Of a stretch of DNA of 47,124 bases, positions 12,407 through 19,719 are shown one piece after another; position 1 is the stretch's first letter, and every line of letters starts with the position of its first letter. Source of the stretch: a virus. Position numbers and translations under genes: made by a program. Location of the stretch: positions 1 through 47,124 of IMG/VR virus record IMGVR_UViG_3300023112_000027; one strand, 5' to 3'. Below the pieces are notes generated by a model, which was not told the DNA's origin, did no database searches, and worked only from the letters and a program-made list of their open reading frames with translations.

Positions 12407-12895
12407 ATGAAGAAGGAGATAGAGCAGCACTACATTGATAACTACGGGAAGTTTGTTAAGATATTGAACCACAGGGCAGGCTCGGTTCAAGGGGCAGAGG
12501 ATGTTATCCAAGATGCCTACGAACGTGCCCTGCGCTATAAGAACAGCTTCAACCCAGACTTACAGGAGTTTGGTGGTTGGTTTAATGGCATATTGAATAA
12601 TGCACTACGTGACTATAAGGTGGTTGAACGTCGCCTAGGTATGAGTGTGGAGTATGATGAAGAAAGGGAGGAGGGAACACCCCTTCTTGAGTGGGAACAG
12701 AACACTATTGACTGTGTGCTTGCCGACATAAATAAAAGGAAACTCCTTATTAGGCAAGTGTTGTTCCTTTACTTCTTCCGTCAATATAAACCACGAGATA
12801 TTGTTCAGGTACTTGAGACGAGTAATGCTTATGTGCGAACTTTAGTTAAGGAGTTTAAGAAGGAAATGAAAGCTAAGTACGGGGATAAGGTTTGA
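12407..12895 (+). CDS. ECF-like RNA polymerase sigma factor
   Basis: The 162-residue size and layout match two-domain ECF sigma factors. Region 2 lies at about residues 25-75, with AEDVIQDAYERALRYKN and then FGGWFNGILNNALRDYK. Region 4 (about 108-155) has the helix-turn-helix FRQYKPRDIVQVLETSNAYV. It would direct host core RNA polymerase to phage promoters. phiEco32, which also encodes a COOH-NH2 ligase, has an ECF-like sigma that does this. No phage RNA polymerase is present, so this gene could be the temporal switch. It is expressed with the replication genes. Region 4 is less typical, so another HTH regulator is possible. Confidence 0.75.
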   Translation: MKKEIEQHYIDNYGKFVKILNHRAGSVQGAEDVIQDAYERALRYKNSFNPDLQEFGGWFNGILNNALRDYKVVERRLGMSVEYDEEREEGTPLLEWEQNTIDCVLADINKRKLLIRQVLFLYFFRQYKPRDIVQVLETSNAYVRTLVKEFKKEMKAKYGDKV

Positions 12896-13032
12896 GGTAT
12901 TTCTTAGACACGGACATGCCTGACTGGGAGTGGTACATCTTGGATTGTGTGAACTTCTATAGGAGGGTGGAAGGGCCATTTGGCACACGAGAGGAAGCAC
13001 AAGCGAGGTGTGATGAATTAAACAAGGGGTAG
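12892..13032 (+). CDS. Small hypothetical protein, TTG start (46 aa)
   Basis: The frame starts at a TTG that overlaps the sigma-factor stop (TTGA), behind GGGGATAAGG. The same overlap type is used at 18552. The product reads RYFLDTDMPDWEWYILDCVN and then EGPFGTREEAQARCDELNKG. The aromatic beginning and GPF-T-EEA-x4-L ending resemble tiny phage proteins of the 'W-V-x-G-P-F-x-T-x-x-E-A' kind. It fills an otherwise empty 138-bp gap exactly, which supports it. Function is unknown. Confidence 0.6.
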   Translation: MRYFLDTDMPDWEWYILDCVNFYRRVEGPFGTREEAQARCDELNKG

Positions 13033-13033
13033 T

Positions 13034-13501
13034 ATGTCAGAATTTGTATTGAAGTGTTGTGCCCATTGCGGCAAGGAGTTTAGTAGTGATGTCTCAACTA
13101 AGCTATACTGTTGTACCAACTGCAATAAGGCCGCTTGGCGCAAGAGGAATCCTGAAAAGGTTAAATCTTACCGGAAAGAGTACGACGGGAACGTACCTAA
13201 CAGGATTCTTACTAGAGTGAAAAGCAGGGCAAAGAGGTGTAAAATACCTTTTAACCTGACGATAGAGGACATAATCGTGCCAGACCTATGCCCAGTTCTT
13301 GGAATACCTATATACAGTGTGAGCGGAGCAGGCACTAACCAGTACCACTCCCCATCTCTGGATAGGATAGTGCCAGAGCTGGGATATGTCAAGGGGAATG
13401 TCCGTGTCATTTCGCAAAGAGCAAACTTACTTAAAAGTAACGCAACAATTGAGGAGTTGGAGGCCGTCCTAGATGACGCAAGGAAAAACTTACTGCTTTG
13501 A
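13034..13501 (+). CDS. HNH-family endonuclease with N-terminal zinc ribbon
   Basis: The N-terminus has CCAHCGKEF and YCCTNCNKAAWRKRNPEK, a CxxC...CxxC zinc ribbon (about residues 8-33). The C-terminal part reads CPVLGIPI, HSPSLDRIVPELGYVKGN and VRVISQRANLLKS, the pattern of phage HNH endonucleases. The 3' end overlaps the DNA polymerase start by 29 nt, so the two are coupled. Free-standing HNH genes beside a polymerase gene are often homing endonucleases. A role in genome processing or host DNA breakdown is the alternative. Confidence 0.8.
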   Translation: MSEFVLKCCAHCGKEFSSDVSTKLYCCTNCNKAAWRKRNPEKVKSYRKEYDGNVPNRILTRVKSRAKRCKIPFNLTIEDIIVPDLCPVLGIPIYSVSGAGTNQYHSPSLDRIVPELGYVKGNVRVISQRANLLKSNATIEELEAVLDDARKNLLL

Positions 13502-15362
13502 TTTAGAGGGGGACAGCCTTACACCCACAAAGATTTGGTGTATTGGCTGCCAGAATGTTAAGGTTGGTGGTGTAAACACTACCACAAGCTATGAGAACAT
13601 GCGTAAGCTGTTTTCTAACCCAACCCATACATTCATAGCACATAACGGGAAACGCTTTGACATCCCTGTTATGGAGCACCTGTTGGGTATTAGCATAAAG
13701 GCAAGAGTTATTGATACACTGTTCTTGTCTTGGACACTAGAGCCTAACAGACCTAAGCATGGGCTGGACTCATACGGAGATGAGGCTGGCATACCTAAGC
13801 CCCCAATTGAGGACTGGGAGAACTTACCGATAGAAGAATACTTGCATCGTGTCACGGAAGATGTTAAGATTAATATGTACGTTTGGAAGAAGCAACTTAA
13901 GATGCTCAAGAAGTTGTATGACAATGATATGGATGAAGTAAACAGGTACATTGACTTCCTAATGTTCCATGCAGACTTAGCAGTCAAGCAGGAGCAAGTA
14001 GGTTGGAAGCTGGACAGTAAGCGTTGTCCCCGTGTATTAGGGGAGTTGGTAGAGGTCAAGGAAGCTAAGCACCTTGAGCTTGAGAAGTATATGCCTAAGG
14101 TGGCAGTGTATAAGAAGAAGACATTCCCTAAACGGGAGCAGTTCAAACGTAACGGGGACTTATGTAATGATTGGGTTAACTGGTATGCACTGCTTGAGGA
14201 GCAAGGGCTACCAAAGAATCACGTTGGTGAAGTTAAGTATGTGGCAAGCTACAAAGAACCTAATGCCGGAAGCGTTGACCAACTCAAGGCTTGGTGCTAT
14301 AGCTTAGGCTGGAAGCCTAGTGAGTTTGACTACAAGAGGGACAAGAAAACTGGGGATGTGCGTAGGATACCACAACTCAGGGTTAAGACGGACGAAGGGC
14401 CAGAGTTAGCACCTTGTGTTAAACTCCTGCTCGATAAAGAACCTAAGTTAGAGCTCATAGCTGACTTAGGAGTAATAACACACCGCATCTCAGTGCTCAA
14501 TGGCTTTCTGAATAACGTCAATGAAGAAGGTTATGTCCAAGCACAGATGCAAGGGTTTACAAACACATTACGGTGGAAGCACAAGGTTGTCCTTAACCTG
14601 CCCGGTGTTGATAAGATGTATGGGGAGGATATGAGGGGCTGCCTGACATGCCCAGAAGGTTATGAGTTATGTGGCAGTGACATGTGTGCCCAAGAGGACA
14701 GGACGAAACAGCATTACATGTGGCCGTATGACCCTGACTATGTTACTGAGATGAACACACCAGACTTCGACCCTCACCTTGACTTGGCAGCGTTCGCAGG
14801 GAAGCTGACCAAAGAACAGGTCGCGGCATTTAAAATCAAGAAGAACAAGATTGTAGGTGCAATACGTAAGGTTTATAAGTCAGTGAACTATGCCTGTACT
14901 TATGGAGCTCAAGGGCCAACAGTAGCACGTACAGCAGGAGTTCCTGAGCCAGAGGGGTACAAGCTAGTTGAGTCATACTGGAAACGTAACTGGTCTGTAA
15001 AGGCTATAGCAGAGGAGCAGATAACTAAGAAATGTAATGGCTTGATGTGGCTATACAATCCAGTCAGTAAGTTTTGGTACTACCTAAAACATAAGAAGGA
15101 TATATTTAGTACACTAAACCAAGGGACAGGCTCTTACGTATTCATTAGATGGTTGATGAATGTTGTGGCGCTAGGTGGCCCACCAATTATTGGCAATGTA
15201 CACGATGAGATAATATGTCTCATTAGGAAAGTACCGGGAGCTAGGGAGAAGTGTGCAGCATTATTGCACAAGGCTATAGCAATGGTAAACGAACAACTTA
15301 AACTGAACAGAGACCTTGAGGTTGATGCTCAATTCGGAAACACTTATGCAGACATACACTAA
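13473..15362 (+). CDS. Family A DNA polymerase with 3'-5' exonuclease domain
   Basis: The proofreading domain starts with CFDLEGDSL (Asp10 and Glu12 as metal ligands) and AHNGKRFD (56-63). Polymerase motifs follow: motif A with Asp403 in GSDMCAQEDRT, motif B KSVNYACTYGAQG starting at residue 469, and motif C VHDEI at 576-580. At 629 residues it is slightly shorter than T7 gp5. It replicates the genome with the primase-helicase, and host thioredoxin or the small thioredoxin-like protein at 21234 could serve as a processivity partner, but this is untested. The start lies inside the HNH gene. Confidence 0.95.
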   Translation: MTQGKTYCFDLEGDSLTPTKIWCIGCQNVKVGGVNTTTSYENMRKLFSNPTHTFIAHNGKRFDIPVMEHLLGISIKARVIDTLFLSWTLEPNRPKHGLDSYGDEAGIPKPPIEDWENLPIEEYLHRVTEDVKINMYVWKKQLKMLKKLYDNDMDEVNRYIDFLMFHADLAVKQEQVGWKLDSKRCPRVLGELVEVKEAKHLELEKYMPKVAVYKKKTFPKREQFKRNGDLCNDWVNWYALLEEQGLPKNHVGEVKYVASYKEPNAGSVDQLKAWCYSLGWKPSEFDYKRDKKTGDVRRIPQLRVKTDEGPELAPCVKLLLDKEPKLELIADLGVITHRISVLNGFLNNVNEEGYVQAQMQGFTNTLRWKHKVVLNLPGVDKMYGEDMRGCLTCPEGYELCGSDMCAQEDRTKQHYMWPYDPDYVTEMNTPDFDPHLDLAAFAGKLTKEQVAAFKIKKNKIVGAIRKVYKSVNYACTYGAQGPTVARTAGVPEPEGYKLVESYWKRNWSVKAIAEEQITKKCNGLMWLYNPVSKFWYYLKHKKDIFSTLNQGTGSYVFIRWLMNVVALGGPPIIGNVHDEIICLIRKVPGAREKCAALLHKAIAMVNEQLKLNRDLEVDAQFGNTYADIH

Positions 15363-15374
15363 AGGATAAATAAT

Positions 15375-16100
15375 ATGGCTTTAAACGCTAAGCGAGTAGC
15401 AGTACAAGCAACAGGCAACAAACAAGAACCAATGGAAGCTGGCACATACCCATGTCGTGTAGTACAGATTATCGACTTAGGTGTGCAGCCTCAACGTGCA
15501 TTCGATGGTAACGCTAAGCCACCTATCCAGCACATCCGTATTACTTATGAGTTCACTGATGAGTTCTGCTTAGATGATGGTGGCAAGGAGCAAGACGATA
15601 AGCCACGTTGGTTATCAGAAGACATCCCGTTCCATTCACTAAGTGCTGACCTAGCTAAGTCCACTAAGCGTTACAAAGCTATTGACCCACAAGATAACTT
15701 TGATGGGGATTTCACACAATTAGTTGGTTGTGCATGTAATGTTACCATTGTGAATAGCGAAGGTAAAGGTAAGAATGTGGGCAAGGTGTACAACAACATC
15801 GGAGCTGTCACATCAATGCGTGACCGTGATGCTAAGAAGTGTGCTGAGTTAGTGAACGAGCCTACTGTATTCCTCATGGATGAGCCTGACAAGAAGGCTT
15901 GGGGCAAGCTACCTCAGTGGTTACAAGATAAGATTAAGGCCGCTATTGACTTCGAGCAAAGCCCATTAGCTAAAGTGTTGGCTGGTGGGGAGCCTGACAA
16001 GCAAGAGCCTAAACCAGAACCTAAGCAAGAGCCTAAACCAGAACCTAAGCAAGAGCCTGTAGCTGATGATGGTGAAGAAGATAGCGATAAACCTTGGTAG
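15375..16100 (+). CDS. Single-stranded DNA-binding protein (SSB-like)
   Basis: A 241-residue protein directly after the polymerase gene. The first 190 residues form a probable OB-like beta-rich core (GTYPCRVVQIIDLG...). A low-complexity KPEPKQEP repeat (two copies of an 8-residue unit) leads to an acidic tail, ADDGEEDSDKPW, ending in an aromatic residue. An acidic tail with a terminal aromatic is the hallmark of phage SSBs such as T7 gp2.5, which use it to bind polymerase and helicase. The repeat is also visible in the DNA at about 16005-16052. The assignment rests on tail and context more than on core motifs. Confidence 0.75.
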   Translation: MALNAKRVAVQATGNKQEPMEAGTYPCRVVQIIDLGVQPQRAFDGNAKPPIQHIRITYEFTDEFCLDDGGKEQDDKPRWLSEDIPFHSLSADLAKSTKRYKAIDPQDNFDGDFTQLVGCACNVTIVNSEGKGKNVGKVYNNIGAVTSMRDRDAKKCAELVNEPTVFLMDEPDKKAWGKLPQWLQDKIKAAIDFEQSPLAKVLAGGEPDKQEPKPEPKQEPKPEPKQEPVADDGEEDSDKPW

Positions 16101-16109
16101 GAGGTAGTT

Positions 16110-16271
16110 ATGTGTTGTGATGCTTGTGGTGGTACGAAAGATGATGGCGAGAAAGGTGTGTGTAAGCATTGTGGGTCAACTACGTATGGGGGGATTTCCG
16201 AAGATATTTGTGGGTATAGTCCATGCTGCTGTGGGCATTGCGGATCCGCCCCTTGTGACGAGAGATGCTAG
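16110..16271 (+). CDS. Cysteine-rich metal-binding microprotein (53 aa)
   Basis: Twelve of 53 residues are cysteine: CCDAC at 2-6, CKHC at 18-21, C34, CCCGHC at 39-44, C49 and C53. With His20 and His43 this could hold three zinc ions or another metal cluster, like a metallothionein or a run of zinc ribbons. AGGAGG lies 5 nt upstream, right after the SSB stop. A frame of this length so rich in cysteine is unlikely to be chance. It sits before DNA ligase, 9 nt ahead of a UUCG hairpin. No family is recognised. Confidence 0.65.
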   Translation: MCCDACGGTKDDGEKGVCKHCGSTTYGGISEDICGYSPCCCGHCGSAPCDERC

Positions 16272-16279
16272 TTAAATTA

Positions 16280-16295
16280 AGGGGCTTCGGCCCCT
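16280..16295 (+). promoter_or_regulatory. UUCG hairpin before DNA ligase
   Basis: AGGGGC-TTCG-GCCCCT forms a very stable 6-bp stem with a UUCG tetraloop, 5 nt before the ligase ribosome-binding site. No T-run follows, so it is more likely an mRNA-stabilising or processing element than a terminator. A sister hairpin precedes phoH at 19688. Confidence 0.6.
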
Positions 16296-16309
16296 ACTTT
16301 GGAGGTAGT

Positions 16310-17089
16310 ATGGCAAGGCGTACTGATTTTACTAAAGCCCTAACGTACACAGGGCAGAAGCTCAAGGGTGATGTTGAAGTTACCCTAAAGATAGATGGTG
16401 TCCGTATCTTATACCGAGATGGGGAATTAGTTACACGTAACAACAAAGTGCCACCGGGGCTGTACAAGGCATGTACAAGGGGTGCGATAGAGAAGCTCAA
16501 GAAGCATGGGGACTGTGAGATATACCTTGGCTCGTTTGTCAAGTCTAACAGCCCATTACAACGACATGAGCCAGAGGTTGGTTGCATTACAGAGGAGCAC
16601 ATCTACCCACTGGCTGAGTTGGATGAGCGCCTTAAGTATGGTATCTGGGAGGAAGTTACAGGAGAGTTCTATGAGGCCATGCAAGTCATGCTAAGGATGG
16701 CAGTGGGGGCAGGATTTGAAGGTCTTGTGCTTAGGGCCAATGGCAGGTGGTATAGGATGAAGCCAAAGGCTACGGCTGATGTATTCATTACTGGTTGGTT
16801 CGAGCAGAAGGACAAGCACGGCGAGCTTAAAGGGGTATTGGGCGGGTTTACAACCAACTATGGTAGAGTTACAGCCTTCACTGATGAAATGCGCGAGAAG
16901 CTCTGGGTTGAGCCTGTGCAGCATGTAGGTAAGCTAATGGAGGTTGAGTATAAAGAACTGTATGCAAGCGGGTCATTCAGATATGCTGTTAAGTTCTTAC
17001 ACTTCCGTTACGATAAAGATGTAGAATCATTTGATAAAGTGAACGTAGGGAACATCGAATTTAATCCACACATGTGGGAGGATGAATAA
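16310..17089 (+). CDS. ATP-dependent DNA ligase
   Basis: The adenylation motif is KIDGVR (27-32), with Lys27 as the AMP carrier. EGLVLR (137-142) is motif IV, and MKPK (150-153) with the following VFITGW is motif V. A C-terminal OB part follows. At 259 residues it is shorter than T7 ligase (359), so it is a minimal form. It seals nicks in Okazaki fragments. The start with GGAGG 4 nt upstream is preferred over an upstream in-frame ATG that precedes the UUCG hairpin. Confidence 0.9.
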   Translation: MARRTDFTKALTYTGQKLKGDVEVTLKIDGVRILYRDGELVTRNNKVPPGLYKACTRGAIEKLKKHGDCEIYLGSFVKSNSPLQRHEPEVGCITEEHIYPLAELDERLKYGIWEEVTGEFYEAMQVMLRMAVGAGFEGLVLRANGRWYRMKPKATADVFITGWFEQKDKHGELKGVLGGFTTNYGRVTAFTDEMREKLWVEPVQHVGKLMEVEYKELYASGSFRYAVKFLHFRYDKDVESFDKVNVGNIEFNPHMWEDE

Positions 17090-17091
17090 GT

Positions 17092-17160
17092 ATGCAAGTA
17101 GAAACATTAGGTTGGGCAGCGTGGTTAAAGGTTGAGTCAAATAAAGTGAAGGGGAAATAG
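17092..17160 (+). CDS. Possible 22-residue microprotein
   Basis: A tiny frame reads MQVETLGWAAWLKVESNKVK plus two residues. It begins 2 bp after the ligase stop, behind GGAGGAT about 10 nt away, and its stop directly abuts the next ATG. It is amphipathic and could be real or merely a leader. Confidence is limited by its length. Confidence 0.3.
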   Translation: MQVETLGWAAWLKVESNKVKGK

Positions 17161-17388
17161 ATGGAGTTACAAATTGGAATGCCCGTAGTATTACATGATG
17201 TACATGGGCTAAAGGATTGCCAGCTATGGCCGGGTCAAGAGGGAATGGTAAACTCAATGGTGAATGTGGAGGGTGTTAGCTACATCTACTTCATGCCAGA
17301 TAATACGACACGTATGTATGTTATTACAGAAGACCGTGTGACTATTAATGAAGATAAGATTGGTGCTTGGGAGGCAGAGAATGAATAG
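17161..17388 (+). CDS. Small hypothetical protein (75 aa)
   Basis: A beta-rich small protein: IGMPVVLHDVHGL, PGQEGMVNSMV, YIYFMPDNTTRMYVITED. The G-x-x-V...G-x-V...V pattern suggests an SH3-like barrel. The C-terminus is acidic. GGGG lies 7 nt upstream. The next gene starts inside its last codons (8-nt overlap). No function can be assigned. Confidence 0.7.
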   Translation: MELQIGMPVVLHDVHGLKDCQLWPGQEGMVNSMVNVEGVSYIYFMPDNTTRMYVITEDRVTINEDKIGAWEAENE

Positions 17389-17569
17389 CTGCCCTAAGTG
17401 TGGTGGTGATTTAATAGGGGATGGTTACTCAACAGTAATGCACTGTGAGTTTGCAGACCCAGAGACTTACATATACTGTGCTCCTGATGAGGGGCCGATA
17501 CTGTGTGACTTTGACATCTTGGAGAACCTAAAGGTATGTGAGGAGTTGCTTATGAAGAAGGAGGTGTGA
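17381..17569 (+). CDS. Small zinc-ribbon protein (62 aa)
   Basis: The start MNSCPKCGGDLIGDGY is supported by GGAGGCAGAGA upstream and by overlap with the previous stop. CPKCGG (4-9), with later C21 and C32 and further cysteines, suggests a small zinc ribbon. The C-terminus is acidic and helical (DILENLKVCEELLMKKE). Its stop overlaps the exonuclease start (TGATG), implying translational coupling. A nucleic-acid-binding helper is possible but not shown. Confidence 0.65.
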   Translation: MNSCPKCGGDLIGDGYSTVMHCEFADPETYIYCAPDEGPILCDFDILENLKVCEELLMKKEV

Positions 17570-18555
17570 TGAAACCATTAATCGATATGGATATTTTACG
17601 CTATGAAATTGGGGCGTGTGGGCAGTATGAAGATGAAGAAGGTAACATAGTAGCTAAGAGCTTTGATGGAGTGGCTGCTGCTGTTGACCAGAAGATTAAG
17701 GAAATCTGTGCCCTTGTCTGGGCTACAGAAGAACCTTTATGCTTCCTTAGTATGGATGCACGTACTAAGAAACGTGACGCTCGTAAGATTGAGCGTAAGG
17801 TTAAGCGCCTTGAGAAGAGATTGGAGGGGAATCCCCTAGACGCTTCCGCAAACGCTGAGGTGAAAGTTCTTAAGGAGCAGCAAGTATATAAGCCCAACTT
17901 CCGAGAGAACATAGCCAAGAAGAAAGTGTATAAGGGCAATCGTGCTGCATCAGTCAAGCCTTTACACTATGACAACATCACTGAGTATATCTTAGCAGCA
18001 TACGACTGTGTAATGGCAGAGGGTCTTGAAGCAGACGACCTCCTCTCCATCTACCAACGTAAGGCAATGGCCGAGTGTAAAGACCCTACTACCATCATTT
18101 GCAGTAGGGACAAAGATTTGGCCCAGTGTAACGGAATGTATTTCTCTTGGGAGTGTGGGCGACAGAAGCAATTCGGGCCAGTCCTAGTGTCTGGGCTAGG
18201 TTCGTTACGCCCAATCTACAGAGGTAAGAATGCAAAAGGAGAGCCTAAGTTAGCGGAAGTAAAAGGTGTGGGGGTGTCGTACTTTGCCGCACAAATGCTT
18301 ATGGGAGACCCAACGGACAACATACCGGGGCTACCGGGGTGTGGGCCAACAAAGGCGTACCCCTCACTAAAAGACTGCAACAGTGAGCAGGAGTTGTTCA
18401 CCGCAGTTAAGGAGTTGTACGTCCTGAAGTTTGGTGATGGGTGGGCAGAGGAGATGCTTGAGCAAGGTAGGTTATTATTTATGGTGCAGGAACTAGATGA
18501 GGACGGCAAGCCAATTATGTGGCAGTTGCCAGAATATCTCTTGGAGGATGTTTGA
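17569..18555 (+). CDS. 5'-3' exonuclease (FEN/T7 gp6-like)
   Basis: Acidic metal ligands appear in order: LIDMD (Asp6 and Asp8), EADDLLSI (Glu154, Asp156, Asp157) and SRDKDL (179-184). The helix-hairpin-helix DNA-binding part is GDPTDNIPGLPGCGPTKA. Between residues 66 and 105 a lysine-rich helical stretch probably forms the arch through which single strands pass. It removes primers and degrades DNA ends. ATG 17569 is chosen over GTG 17566 because GGAGG is better spaced. The end overlaps a downstream TTG-started HNH gene. Confidence 0.9.
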   Translation: MKPLIDMDILRYEIGACGQYEDEEGNIVAKSFDGVAAAVDQKIKEICALVWATEEPLCFLSMDARTKKRDARKIERKVKRLEKRLEGNPLDASANAEVKVLKEQQVYKPNFRENIAKKKVYKGNRAASVKPLHYDNITEYILAAYDCVMAEGLEADDLLSIYQRKAMAECKDPTTIICSRDKDLAQCNGMYFSWECGRQKQFGPVLVSGLGSLRPIYRGKNAKGEPKLAEVKGVGVSYFAAQMLMGDPTDNIPGLPGCGPTKAYPSLKDCNSEQELFTAVKELYVLKFGDGWAEEMLEQGRLLFMVQELDEDGKPIMWQLPEYLLEDV

Positions 18556-19040
18556 TAACACAAGCGAGGTTAATGGAGGTGCTACAACTTAACAATGATT
18601 GCACCGGATTTATCAACAAAGTGCGGAGAGGTAAGTGCTTGATTGGAGACAGTCCGGGGTATCCCCTTGAGGGGTACACGTACTTAATGCTGGACGGTAA
18701 AGCGTACCCCGCACACCACCTGATGTGGCTGTGGCATAAAGGGGAACTACCACCAAAAGGCTTCGACATTGACCACGAGGATTTGCGGCGGGACAACAAC
18801 CACATTACAAACTTGCGGTTGGCAACCCGCTCCCAGAACATGCTCAACACAAAAGCACATAAGGACAGTAGGTCTGGTATTAAGAATGTATTCTTTAGGA
18901 GGGATACCGGGAAGTGGGCAGTGCGGCTCACTGTGAACGGGAAGTACAAATCTTTCGGAAGTTTCGAGGACTTAGAGCTGGCTGAACTTGTTGCCGAGGA
19001 GGCCAGAGAAAAGTATCATGGGGAGTTTGCAAATGGCTAG
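18552..19040 (+). CDS. HNH homing endonuclease with AP2-like DNA-binding domain
   Basis: The likely start is a TTG overlapping the exonuclease stop (TTGA), with GGAGG 4 nt upstream. The reading begins ITQARLMEVLQL. HNH motif: YPAHHLMWLWHKGELPP, then DIDHEDLRRDNNHITNLR and NMLN. A C-terminal AP2/ERF-type module follows (SGIKNVFFRRDTGKWAVRL, GKYKSFGSFEDLELA). This two-domain layout is typical of free-standing phage homing endonucleases. It is inserted directly between exonuclease and another nuclease gene, as expected for a selfish element that parks next to conserved genes. Confidence 0.85.
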   Translation: MITQARLMEVLQLNNDCTGFINKVRRGKCLIGDSPGYPLEGYTYLMLDGKAYPAHHLMWLWHKGELPPKGFDIDHEDLRRDNNHITNLRLATRSQNMLNTKAHKDSRSGIKNVFFRRDTGKWAVRLTVNGKYKSFGSFEDLELAELVAEEAREKYHGEFANG

Positions 19041-19470
19041 ACCAAGCGGTGAGAAGAATAGGTGTTCTGGGCAGTGGACGGAAGCGAAGTTCCACAGCTT
19101 CATTAAGAGTATGCTGAGGCAGGGCACTAGGAAATGGGCCCCTATACAGCAATGCCTGAAGGAGGCAAGAGTGCGACGGGGCTGGTACTTGTGTGCCTAT
19201 TGCAACCAAGAAGTACCTGCCACAATACTAACCACACTAAAGAACGGGAAGACTAAGCGAGTAAAGAACGCAATTGCAGACCATTTGATTCCCGTAGTGC
19301 CGCCAGAGGTAGGCTTTACCACATGGGATGACCTGATAGAGGGCATGTACTGCGAGATAGATAACATAAAGTGCTGCTGCCACGCTTGCCATCAGGTCAA
19401 GTGTGCAGAAGAAGCAGCCATTGCTAAAGAGCGCCGGGCAAAAGAGAAACAGGAGAAGTTAGATGAGTAA
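19033..19470 (+). CDS. HNH endonuclease, second type (145 aa)
   Basis: The start MARPSGEKNRCSGQW is chosen because GGGGAG lies 8 nt upstream. Upstream codons belong to the overlapping HNH gene. Motifs: WYLCAYCNQEVPA (CxxC), ADHLIPV (His of HNH), then DNIKCCCHACHQVKCAEE (CxxC and terminal His). This order matches structural zinc plus beta-beta-alpha-metal nucleases. It lacks a homing DNA-binding repeat, so it may be a phage-function nuclease, for example in recombination or packaging. It overlaps the next gene by 8 nt. Confidence 0.75.
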   Translation: MARPSGEKNRCSGQWTEAKFHSFIKSMLRQGTRKWAPIQQCLKEARVRRGWYLCAYCNQEVPATILTTLKNGKTKRVKNAIADHLIPVVPPEVGFTTWDDLIEGMYCEIDNIKCCCHACHQVKCAEEAAIAKERRAKEKQEKLDE

Positions 19471-19681
19471 ATTATTTCAAGAAATCAGCAACCCAGCACT
19501 ACGTGCATGGAATCAGCTAGCCACACTACGTAACTTGGAGGAGGTGCATGGAGAGAAAGCATCCAGTGCCTACTACGAGGAGTTAAGTGATGCAGAGAAA
19601 GTGAACATCTTGGCAATTGGAACCCGCATCCTTGTTAAGGGTGAGAGTTTCGTACGTGCAGAAGTGAACCGAGAACTATAA
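19463..19681 (+). CDS. Small helical hypothetical protein (72 aa)
   Basis: An all-helical, acidic protein: RAWNQLATLRNLEEVHG, YYEELSDAEKVNILAIG, LVKGESFVRAEVNREL. AGGAG lies 8 nt upstream and the gene overlaps the preceding HNH gene. It lies just before the hairpin and phoH. No family is recognised. Confidence 0.7.
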   Translation: MSKLFQEISNPALRAWNQLATLRNLEEVHGEKASSAYYEELSDAEKVNILAIGTRILVKGESFVRAEVNREL

Positions 19682-19687
19682 TCTTAC

Positions 19688-19702
19688 GGGGCTTCGTGCC
19701 CC
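19688..19702 (+). promoter_or_regulatory. UUCG-type hairpin before phoH
   Basis: GGGGC-TTCGT-GCCCC lies between the 72-residue gene and the GGAG site of phoH. It is the same design and position as the hairpin before ligase (16280-16295), with no T-run. Confidence 0.55.
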
Positions 19703-19719
19703 ACATCTTGGAGTTGATT

